Below the pieces are notes generated by a model. That model was not told the origin of the DNA and ran no database searches. It saw nothing but the letters and a program-made list of their open reading frames with translations. The position numbers and the translations under genes are program-made. Shown here one piece after another: positions 1 to 6,174 of a DNA stretch of 8,866 bases; position 1 is the stretch's first letter; every line of letters begins with the position of its first letter. Origin of the DNA: DATMBL01 sp050735975 (GTDB lineage Bacteria; Desulfobacterota; Binatia; UBA9968); assembly GCA_050735975.1 (NCBI GenBank), contig JBOHVS010000323.1:1-8866 (forward strand), read 5' to 3'.

Positions 1-635
1 GAAACGTCGCCTTGGAGGCGGAGCGCATGAAGCGTGGCGACTGGCCTTGCACGCTCTCCCATCGTTTGCGCGGATCGACGCTCGGAATCTTCGGGCTCGG
101 CGCCATTGGCGCTCTGGTAGCAGAAGCCGGCAGGGGTCTGGAGATGGACGTCTTGGTTTGGGGCCGCGAAGGGTCGCTGAAAAGGGCCGGCGCGGCCGGC
201 TACCGCACCGCTGCAGCCAAGGAGGAACTATTTGAAAGCTCGGACGTGCTGTCCCTCCACCTACGCCTCGTTCCAGAAACCCGCGGCAGCGTAGGGCCGG
301 ATGATCTTACACGCATGAAGCCGACCGCCCTCATCGTGAACACAGCTCGCGCCGAACTTCTCCAGCCGGGGGCGTTAATCGACGCATTGAATAAGGGCCG
401 GCCCGGATTCGCCGCAGTCGATGTCTACGAAGAGGAACCCATCATCGGCGGCAATCATCCGCTGCTCAAGATGCCGAATGCGCTGTGCGTGCCCCATATC
501 GGCTGGGCCGAGTGGGACAATTTCGAGCTCTATTTCTCCGAAGCATTCGAGCAAATCGTCGCTTTCGAGAAAGGCCAAAAGCTGCGGCTCGCGAACCCGG
601 ATGTGAAGCCGCGCTCCTGGCCAAGTCGAAACTGA
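1..635 (+). CDS. D-isomer-specific 2-hydroxyacid dehydrogenase, 5'-truncated by window edge
   Basis: NAD(P)-dependent oxidoreductase that interconverts D-2-hydroxyacids and 2-oxoacids in the cytoplasm (the PGDH/glyoxylate reductase family). The frame is open to the left edge, so the gene starts off-window. A TTG at 12 is in frame but is probably internal, because about 100 N-terminal residues of a normal ~310-residue protein are missing. Counting from that TTG codon, the Rossmann motif GLGAIG is at 28-33. The catalytic Arg is in NTAR (R113), the Glu in DVYEEEP (E142) and the His in PHIGWAE (H162). All three catalytic positions are intact. The usual NT-x-RG motif has Ala in place of Gly. After the second beta strand there is WGR rather than an acidic residue, so NADP(H) use is possible (inference). 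The gene converges with the propeller gene 84 bases downstream. The exact substrate cannot be told from sequence. Confidence 0.92.
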   Translation, partial: NVALEAERMKRGDWPCTLSHRLRGSTLGIFGLGAIGALVAEAGRGLEMDVLVWGREGSLKRAGAAGYRTAAAKEELFESSDVLSLHLRLVPETRGSVGPDDLTRMKPTALIVNTARAELLQPGALIDALNKGRPGFAAVDVYEEEPIIGGNHPLLKMPNALCVPHIGWAEWDNFELYFSEAFEQIVAFEKGQKLRLANPDVKPRSWPSRN

Positions 636-719
636 CAGCCGGCCCGGTTGCGGTTTTCGGCGTAACCGCCGCTGGCTTCCCGCCGATCCGGTGCGGGGAC
701 GGCGTTGCCACGCTCAAGT
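636..719. other. convergent intergenic spacer with weak hairpin
   Basis: This gap separates the stop codons of two convergent genes. It holds a 6-bp inverted repeat, GCGGTT at 650-655 and AACCGC at 664-669, with an 8-base loop. No run of T follows on either strand, so it is at best a weak or Rho-assisted terminator. Nothing else is visible. Confidence 0.3.
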
Positions 720-1742
720 TCAGTCGGGCAGCCACGCCAGAGCGCGAATTTCGCCGAGCCGGCGCTTCAGCGAGGTCCAGCTCTCGCCGCCGTCGGTGCT
801 GCGCCAGATCTGGCCCAGGGTGGCGGCGGCATAAACCAGATTCTGGTCAGCCGGATTGACGGCGAGGAAATAGACCGAGCTTTCGGCCTCGCTCGGCAGC
901 CTTATGTCTTCCCAATCGCAGCCGTAATTACGGCTGCGGAACAGCCGCCCTGCGGTACCCGGCGGTCCGTTACCGTTGGTCATGAACATGACACCGGTTT
1001 TGTCGGGGCGCTCAACGATAGAGCGGGTGTATTGCCACTCCGAATCGATCGGCTGCATCGTCCAGCTCGCACCGTCGTCGCGGCTCACGTGCAAACCGGC
1101 GTCGGTGGTCGCGAGGAGAACACGCTTGCCGTTGTTCACCACGGCAAAGCCGTGGATATCCTGAGTCTTGAGCCCATCGCCGCTTCGTTCCCAATGTTCG
1201 CCCCCGTCGCTGCTCCGCCATGCGCCGTCGATTTCCACTCCGGCCCAAACACGCGACGAATCCGCCGGGTCGAAGACGATCTGCGTCACCCTTGTCCAGT
1301 GTTTTCGGCCGTACGCGGCGGGGTGGCCTTCGGGAAACGGTTTATCACCCAGGTAATATCCGGTGAGGGCATAAGGTTTCATCGGCACGTCGAGGTGGCG
1401 CCAACTTTTGCCCCCATCGCCGGAGCGGTAAAGCCCAGCCGGTTGTGTCCCGGCCACGATGACATCCGGGTTGTCCGGCGCGTAGGCCAGCGCGGTGACC
1501 AGCATCGCATCGTCTGCCGGCGACGGTATGTGAGTCCAATTCTCCTCTTCCTGATCCAACCGGTAGATCCCGGTATTCGTGCCGGCGAGGAGTACATGCC
1601 GGAGCGACGGGTGAAGCGCCAGCGCCCAGACCTGGCTGCCGCTATACAGGCCGGTGCCGGTTGACATACGCAGGAGCGTCTCACCGTGATCGGCGCTGCT
1701 CCATACCGAGAGCCCATTGGTCGCCACGTAGAGGTGCGACAT
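720..1742 (-). CDS. BNR/Asp-box seven-bladed beta-propeller protein, apparently cytoplasmic
   Basis: A 340-residue protein made almost wholly of Asp-box (BNR) repeats, as in sialidase-like, sortilin-like and Ycf48-like propellers. Four clear boxes of the form S-x-D-x-G-x-x-W are at residues 106-114, 176-184, 219-227 and 314-322. Degenerate ones are at about 15-23, 61-69 and 269-277, with a spacing that suggests seven blades. The first strand begins at residue 3 and there is no signal peptide, TM segment or extra domain, so the product should stay in the cytoplasm. No sialidase FRIP-type Arg motif or other hydrolase catalytic signature is visible, so I do not call it a glycosidase. The function is unknown; such propellers usually bind proteins or ligands. 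The start is well supported by a perfect AGGAGG 6 bases upstream. It appears to be transcribed alone, 223 bases downstream of the transporter gene. Confidence 0.85.
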   Translation of the reverse strand: MSHLYVATNGLSVWSSADHGETLLRMSTGTGLYSGSQVWALALHPSLRHVLLAGTNTGIYRLDQEEENWTHIPSPADDAMLVTALAYAPDNPDVIVAGTQPAGLYRSGDGGKSWRHLDVPMKPYALTGYYLGDKPFPEGHPAAYGRKHWTRVTQIVFDPADSSRVWAGVEIDGAWRSSDGGEHWERSGDGLKTQDIHGFAVVNNGKRVLLATTDAGLHVSRDDGASWTMQPIDSEWQYTRSIVERPDKTGVMFMTNGNGPPGTAGRLFRSRNYGCDWEDIRLPSEAESSVYFLAVNPADQNLVYAAATLGQIWRSTDGGESWTSLKRRLGEIRALAWLPD

Positions 1743-1748
1743 CTCGAA

Positions 1749-1754
1749 CCTCCT
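1749..1754 (-). promoter_or_regulatory. Shine-Dalgarno AGGAGG of the propeller gene
   Basis: Reads AGGAGG on the minus strand, 6 bases before the ATG at 1742. It is a full consensus site and fixes the start codon of the propeller gene. Confidence 0.85.
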
Positions 1755-1814
1755 CGCTTCTCCGCGCCCCGCCGCAGATCCGGCGGAGTTCGCGATATCT
1801 CAATTGCAGAGGGG

Positions 1815-1844
1815 AGCGTAGTCAATGCCAACCTGGGATGTCAA
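1815..1844 (-). promoter_or_regulatory. tentative sigma70-like promoter of the propeller gene
   Basis: On the minus strand there is a consensus -35 TTGACA (1839-1844), an 18-bp spacer and a weak -10 TACGCT (1815-1820). This would give a leader of about 65 bases before the ATG at 1742. A second TTGACT lies 15 bases downstream of the first. The -35 overlaps the left arm of the 7-bp inverted repeat 1842-1848/1863-1869, which could be an operator. The -10 is poor, so confidence is low. Confidence 0.3.
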
Positions 1845-1965
1845 GCCGTTCGGGATCTCGACCGGCTTGGAACCGTTGCCAACGGCGCGAATGATCTGCT
1901 CGCAGCCTGTAAACAGATTTTTTCAGCACGTTGTTAATTAGATGGCTGAGCAAACGGCCCCAACT

Positions 1966-2835
1966 TCATTTCCATAGCGTTAGCAGCAGCACCCCGCCAA
2001 CGATCATCGCCGCGCTGAGAACAATCCTTCCCGTGACACGCTCGACGTCGCGCAAAAACAGCGCGCTCAGGACCAGCGAAAAGAACGGGCCGGTGCTGCT
2101 GATCGGAATCACCACTGAAACCTTGCCTAAATCCAGCGCGTAATAAATACACACCATGCTGAAACTGATGGTTACGCCGCCGGCGAGAAACCACCAGAAA
2201 CACCGCCGGTTCATCATCCACGTCTCTTTATTCTTTTCGACGTACCACAGCGTCAGTATCGAAACGACAAGAGACGAAGCGGCCGTTACGGCGGCGGCGA
2301 GAACCGGATGGGGCACGGCCGCCAGGCCGAACTTGCGCACGACCTGAGACGCGCCCGCCAGTGCCGACGCCGCGATGGGGTACCAGAGAAAGACCGCGGA
2401 CCCCACGAGTTTAATCGAACCGCCGCGCCAGGATAATAGAGTAATCCCGGCAATGATCATCAAAGTGGCCGCGACGATCGCCAACGTCATTTGCTCGCCA
2501 AGAAAAATAATCGCCATCATCGCGCTGAAAAGCGGCGTGGTGGCGCGGATAGGATCGGTGATCGCTATGCCGAGGGTGTTGATCCCCTTGTAAGTGAGCA
2601 GGCGCGTGAGTCCGGGCTGGAACAGTCCGACCAGAACAAAAATCAGAATCGAAGCGCTGGTCAAAGACGATAGCGGCACGAATAGAATCGATACTCCCCA
2701 GAGAAAAATCACGTTGATCACCAGGCTGCTGATCACCCCGGTCGCCGGGTTAGAGTAACGCAGCGCCTTCTTGATGAAGACGTTGTGCAACGCAAACAAA
2801 AACGCGGTAGCGAGCGCGAAGAATTCAGCGGGCAT
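1966..2835 (-). CDS. EamA/DMT-family inner-membrane transporter, 10 TM
   Basis: A 289-residue very hydrophobic protein with the two-fold EamA repeat of drug/metabolite transporters. Ten membrane segments are apparent, at roughly residues 3-22, 32-54, 60-80, 88-110, 117-135, 143-161, 176-198, 212-233, 240-262 and 268-288. The EamA signature DPIRATTPLF...FLGE is at about 94-114. Its degenerate second copy (PISSTGPFF...LFLRD) is at about 244-263, with Asp where Glu is usual. Full family length. The start is firm: an in-frame TGA directly precedes the ATG and the first helix begins at once. No good Shine-Dalgarno is visible, so translation may depend on the upstream gene. It lies 41 bases after the 783-residue cytochrome gene on the same strand and may be a distal operon member. 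The substrate (amino acid, metabolite or drug) cannot be assigned. Confidence 0.9.
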   Translation of the reverse strand: MPAEFFALATAFLFALHNVFIKKALRYSNPATGVISSLVINVIFLWGVSILFVPLSSLTSASILIFVLVGLFQPGLTRLLTYKGINTLGIAITDPIRATTPLFSAMMAIIFLGEQMTLAIVAATLMIIAGITLLSWRGGSIKLVGSAVFLWYPIAASALAGASQVVRKFGLAAVPHPVLAAAVTAASSLVVSILTLWYVEKNKETWMMNRRCFWWFLAGGVTISFSMVCIYYALDLGKVSVVIPISSTGPFFSLVLSALFLRDVERVTGRIVLSAAMIVGGVLLLTLWK

Positions 2836-2854
2836 TCAAGTAAAGGATGCAGGC

Positions 2855-2885
2855 TTAACCACGAAGATCGCGAAGATCACGAAGG
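2855..2885. repeat. short periodic CGAAG repeat, probable dispersed intergenic element
   Basis: Three units of about 9 bases (ACGAAGAT, CGCGAAGAT, CACGAAGG) follow TTAACC. The pattern resembles the dispersed TTAACCACGAAG / ACACGAAGG motif that I recall between genes in many environmental bacterial genomes (recollection, not a search). It overlaps the 3' end of the 783-residue cytochrome gene: read on the minus strand, the repeat supplies the final Ser codon (TCG) and the TGA stop at 2877-2879. Only one copy is present in this window. Confidence 0.6.
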
Positions 2886-5228
2886 GTTCGGCTGATCATT
2901 TTCCGGCAGACAACTCCGCAACTTCCAGTATCCGCGAGCGATCATCTCATCGACGCTTGGCTCCCTGCCGGATTCCTCTCGGAGTATCCCGGCAACGTAA
3001 TCTCTGAGGATCGCGAGATCCCTTTTTCCACTACTGTCGGGTTTCCGACGATCAGGCGTGCGTAGCGGCGGCATGGGACTCTTAAGTCTCTTGTCCGGAG
3101 CCATGCCCGCCATCTCGAGGCGAAAGAAGATCCGCTCCGAGCAATGCTTGAGCTGCGCCGCGACGAGGCTGTCATTACCATGCAGGAAATTCGGCGGTGA
3201 AGCGTCGTTCATCGCATGACAGACGGCGCAGTAGCCGTAGAATTTGTCGATGGCAGAGTCGCCTGGGCGGTTTTCCTCTCCGTTTTGGTTCTTTACTCCT
3301 TTCGGTACCGGGTCGAGAAGAGCCGCAGGCACAGGCTCGTTTTCGCCGCAACACCAGGAAATCGGCGGCAATCCCAACTGGGCGAAGAGTTCCTCAATCA
3401 CGGCCGAGCGGCGAAACGGCTTGGACGACAATGCGTCGCTCTGCCCTGCCCGCGCGCGAAGCGCCATCTCGGCGATTCCTTTGTGAACGTCTCCGAAGTC
3501 CTCCAGGATCGTGATCTTGACCTTACCGGCAAAACTTGCCGCCGCTCCGCCGGCCCAGCTTAGTGTCAGCCGCTCAATGGCATTGCCGTCGGGGAGCCGC
3601 GCATGCAAGCCACTCAGCTTTTGCGCGACAGCGAGCGTCACTGAAGAGCCATGGACCCGTTTGGCCATTGCGGCAGGCAGGATTTCGAGATCCTGCAAGG
3701 GCGGGCTCCCATTCACGACTAAACTGTCGATGGTCCCATCGACGACTTTATCGCTGTGAATATAAAAGCGCCCTTGCAGAGACAACTCGTTCGCTTCATC
3801 GTTTCGATCGCCATTGCCACAGTAAAATCTAATCCGAAAGGTTGAGCCCTGCCCGGTCGAATCGCTTCTCTCCGAGCTGAATGCACACGCGCTTTCGTAT
3901 TCAATACGACGCGCAGCGCGCTGGCGAACCTTGTTGAAGAGATGGCCATCGATACGGCGGATATCGCTCGATGTTACAAACTCGCCGAGTCCGCTCACGA
4001 CCCGATCGACGTCTCGATGATCATTCTCCGTAGCGTGCCACGTCTCCAAGGCACCTCGCGCGTTGATCGGATCGAAGCGATAGGAAACGTCGGACGTTTT
4101 GATCAGATCACCGGCCGCAAGCCTGGCTGCGCTAAACACGGGATCGGCTCCATGCATGTAACGCGCGACATCGAGCTTGCGGTTGGCAATCCCGGGATCC
4201 GGAAGTCGCAAGCCTTGTGGCCACTTGTTTTGCCACCCTTTGGCGAACGTGCCGGTAAAATTTTGGTAGCGCGCCGAGCGTGCGGCGAAGAAACGCTCGC
4301 CGCTCAGACGGTACTGAAGCATGAAGGTGAGGATGTCCGCCCTACACTGGATCGCCTCATTCGCCGCCACTTTTCCATTCTCGCAGCCTTGGCTCCACAG
4401 AAGTTGCGTAGCGGCGAACCGATTGGCTCGTTCAACCGCGTTGTCGATCGCATTCGGCACATCGACGCCGCCATCGATGGGAAACCCATAAAAGTTTTTT
4501 CCCGTCGCCTTCAGCATCGCGGCAATTTCAGGGTTTCCGTTGGTCTCGTCCCAAAGCTGCCTGGAGAAAATCGGCGCCTGGTTGCGATGGCATGACATGC
4601 ATAGAAAACGATTGGCATAGAAAACCTGGGGTGTCGCGCCGGCGCGGTAATCGCGAACGACTTGGAACTCGAAGCGCCCGGCGGCTTCGTTGTAGCTGAT
4701 GACTTCGATAAGCTCCGCCTTCTCGTGATAACCCAAATAGAGCCTGTCCTTTAACAATAGCCCCGCCTGGCCCGGAGAGGCTGTTGGGTCCGAATCGACG
4801 GCAACGACGGCGCGAGGATACTCGAAGAAGTCCGGCGCCCCGGCGCTGCGCTGAAGCGAGCGCCCCAGCGGTATCAAAACGCGCTTTAGCGATGGGCGGT
4901 CTTTTTCATCGCCGATTTGCTCCCCGATTCTTTTGACCAGCGCTTCAAACGGAAATGGCACGTCGTAGATCTTTTGGCCGTTTTTGGAGTCGGTGACCAA
5001 GTAATCGAACAGAGACCTCCCGGTGGGGGGAAGCAGCGGCCCGGCGTCGAGCGGATCCACAGTCCAGCTCTTCGCCTGATCCCGTCGCTCATCGATTTCA
5101 CCGTTTTCTATAGGCGAAGGCGCGCCGTTCGGCGTGCGATATACTTTGAGGACGGCAACCGTGACACCGACGCTCAAGATAATAATAGCCGCTGGGATAA
5201 CCCAACGCTTGCCGAATGCGGATTGCAT
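2877..5228 (-). CDS. large membrane-anchored protein with two c-type haem sites (function unknown)
   Basis: A 783-residue protein with an N-terminal membrane anchor (about residues 10-29 after KR) and a large periplasmic part. The first haem c motif, CMSCH at 210-214, is followed by a conserved-looking RNQAPIFSRQLWDE stretch. The second, CAVCH at 667-671, lies in a normal small cytochrome c domain with a likely distal Met in SPMPP (M719). About 450 residues of unrecognised sequence lie between them, including C282/C295 and C448/C470, possible disulfides, and a beta-rich segment at about 480-575. A CC pair is at 626-627. I do not recognise a named family. The role is inferred as electron transfer or redox catalysis in the periplasm. 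The start is an ATG with GAGGAA 11 bases upstream (5240-5245). The gene follows the 293-residue gene by 34 bases. Its C-terminus overlaps the CGAAG repeat. Confidence 0.85.
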   Translation of the reverse strand: MQSAFGKRWVIPAAIIILSVGVTVAVLKVYRTPNGAPSPIENGEIDERRDQAKSWTVDPLDAGPLLPPTGRSLFDYLVTDSKNGQKIYDVPFPFEALVKRIGEQIGDEKDRPSLKRVLIPLGRSLQRSAGAPDFFEYPRAVVAVDSDPTASPGQAGLLLKDRLYLGYHEKAELIEVISYNEAAGRFEFQVVRDYRAGATPQVFYANRFLCMSCHRNQAPIFSRQLWDETNGNPEIAAMLKATGKNFYGFPIDGGVDVPNAIDNAVERANRFAATQLLWSQGCENGKVAANEAIQCRADILTFMLQYRLSGERFFAARSARYQNFTGTFAKGWQNKWPQGLRLPDPGIANRKLDVARYMHGADPVFSAARLAAGDLIKTSDVSYRFDPINARGALETWHATENDHRDVDRVVSGLGEFVTSSDIRRIDGHLFNKVRQRAARRIEYESACAFSSERSDSTGQGSTFRIRFYCGNGDRNDEANELSLQGRFYIHSDKVVDGTIDSLVVNGSPPLQDLEILPAAMAKRVHGSSVTLAVAQKLSGLHARLPDGNAIERLTLSWAGGAAASFAGKVKITILEDFGDVHKGIAEMALRARAGQSDALSSKPFRRSAVIEELFAQLGLPPISWCCGENEPVPAALLDPVPKGVKNQNGEENRPGDSAIDKFYGYCAVCHAMNDASPPNFLHGNDSLVAAQLKHCSERIFFRLEMAGMAPDKRLKSPMPPLRTPDRRKPDSSGKRDLAILRDYVAGILREESGREPSVDEMIARGYWKLRSCLPENDQPNPS

Positions 5229-5262
5229 CTGCGCAGGGCTTCCTCAGGATGCCGTCTGCCCC

Positions 5263-6144
5263 CTATTTCGTGTGAGCGGCGACTCGTTGCGTGCCGACCC
5301 AGCAATCTTCCTGGATCTTTCCGTCGAGGAACGCGCGCGTGTCGCGTTTCGCGATCTCATCGTTGTAAAGCGCAAAAGTCAGCACAAAGAAACGGTCCAT
5401 GTACGCGCGCCCGAGATAAAAGCCGGGGCGAACCATCCGGATCTCGTCGCGCACTTTGAAGCCGCGTCTCCCCGCGAGAAAGTCGGGCAGCTCGCGATAG
5501 CCCTCGATCTCGTCGCTGAAGGCGTAGTCGATAATAATTGATTCCCGGCGGCCGTCGAGCAGGCTCTGGCCGCAATAGAGCTTGGCCGGAAATAACAGCC
5601 ACGCGTCCCGGCCGTTGACGTTGATTTTGGGCAGCGAGCTGAGATCGCCTTGGATGACAGGGTTTAAAATGGCGCGATCCTCGATGCGGTTTCTGAGCAC
5701 CCGTTGATCGCGATAAAAAACTTGGCCCTTCCACAAAGTTTCGCCGATGATTTCCAGTTTCTTAGCTTTGAACTTCACGGCCAACTCTTTTAGGCCGCCG
5801 AGAAGCTCTCCTACCCGTTTGATGCCCCTTCCTTTGGCAAAGATAATGGTGCCGTCAAACGGTCCGTCCGGTATCGGCCCCGCGGTCAAACGGGCATAGA
5901 GCTGATTCAACTGCTCCTCATCGAACTCTTCGAGATCTTTCGGCGTGAGATTTTCAAGCGCGCTCCGCGTGATCGGGTACTGGTGCTCGACGAAGGCAAA
6001 ATCGGGCTTTTCGTTATAAGCGTCCCCATAGGGCGCGAACTCGATCTTGGCTCGGCTCGGCGGCCAAAATCGAACCGCCAAAACTTCGATAACGACAACA
6101 GACGCGACTAGAATAACGGGCCACCAACGTTTTTGTCTCGGCAT
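5263..6144 (-). CDS. membrane-anchored periplasmic protein of unknown function
   Basis: A 293-residue protein with one N-terminal membrane helix (about residues 8-27, after positive residues) and the rest probably periplasmic. It has no CXXCH and only two cysteines (C191, C281), perhaps a disulfide. Strong-looking blocks are LTAGPIPDGPFDGT (86-99), LWKGQVFYRD (137-146), RNRIED (151-156), LYCGQSLLDGRRESIIIDY (189-207) and MVRPGFYLGRAY (237-248). The order G-x-F-x-G, W-x-G-x-x-F, then IIDY and PG-x-YLGRAY loosely recalls the lipocalin-like GXWXG/DUF4334 plan. That is a weak inference that a profile search should test. It lies between the two di-haem cytochrome genes with gaps of 30 and 34 bases, which implies a shared job such as binding the substrate or a scaffold role. 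The start is supported by AAGGAG 8 bases upstream. Confidence 0.85.
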   Translation of the reverse strand: MPRQKRWWPVILVASVVVIEVLAVRFWPPSRAKIEFAPYGDAYNEKPDFAFVEHQYPITRSALENLTPKDLEEFDEEQLNQLYARLTAGPIPDGPFDGTIIFAKGRGIKRVGELLGGLKELAVKFKAKKLEIIGETLWKGQVFYRDQRVLRNRIEDRAILNPVIQGDLSSLPKINVNGRDAWLLFPAKLYCGQSLLDGRRESIIIDYAFSDEIEGYRELPDFLAGRRGFKVRDEIRMVRPGFYLGRAYMDRFFVLTFALYNDEIAKRDTRAFLDGKIQEDCWVGTQRVAAHTK

Positions 6145-6152
6145 GGGTTCAG

Positions 6153-6158
6153 CTCCTT
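6153..6158 (-). promoter_or_regulatory. Shine-Dalgarno AAGGAG of the 293-residue gene
   Basis: AAGGAG on the minus strand with an 8-base spacer to the ATG at 6144. It lies in the 30-base gap after the upstream cytochrome stop codon and confirms the start and independent translation within the operon. Confidence 0.8.
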
Positions 6159-6174
6159 TCGCCGATGCGCTGTC

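Larger units (their letters stand above)
1743..1965. other. intergenic region between transporter and propeller genes
   Basis: No coding sequence was recognised in these 223 bases. They contain a 7-bp inverted repeat (CAAGCCG at 1842-1848 with CGGCTTG at 1863-1869), a short palindrome (CCGTTG-C-CAACGG at 1873-1885) and an AT-rich patch at about 1911-1941. None is followed by a T run on the minus strand, so I do not see a convincing intrinsic terminator for the transporter gene. Confidence 0.4.

Noticed and set aside
705..1664. 319-residue open frame on the + strand
   Set aside because: It is antisense to the Asp-box propeller gene, whose repeats and perfect Shine-Dalgarno are clear. The + strand protein shows no domain and has a composition typical of a GC-rich shadow frame.
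720..1742. Sialidase or glycosyl hydrolase call for the propeller
   Set aside because: Asp boxes alone do not show catalysis. No FRIP-type arginine motif or other catalytic set is visible.
3942..4595. 217-residue open frame on the + strand
   Set aside because: Antisense to the 783-residue cytochrome gene in the region before and around its first haem motif. No domain or ribosome site supports it.
4917..5459. 180-residue open frame on the + strand crossing two minus-strand genes
   Set aside because: Overlaps the N-terminal anchor of one gene and the C-terminus of another, both with supported starts or stops. No protein-like features.
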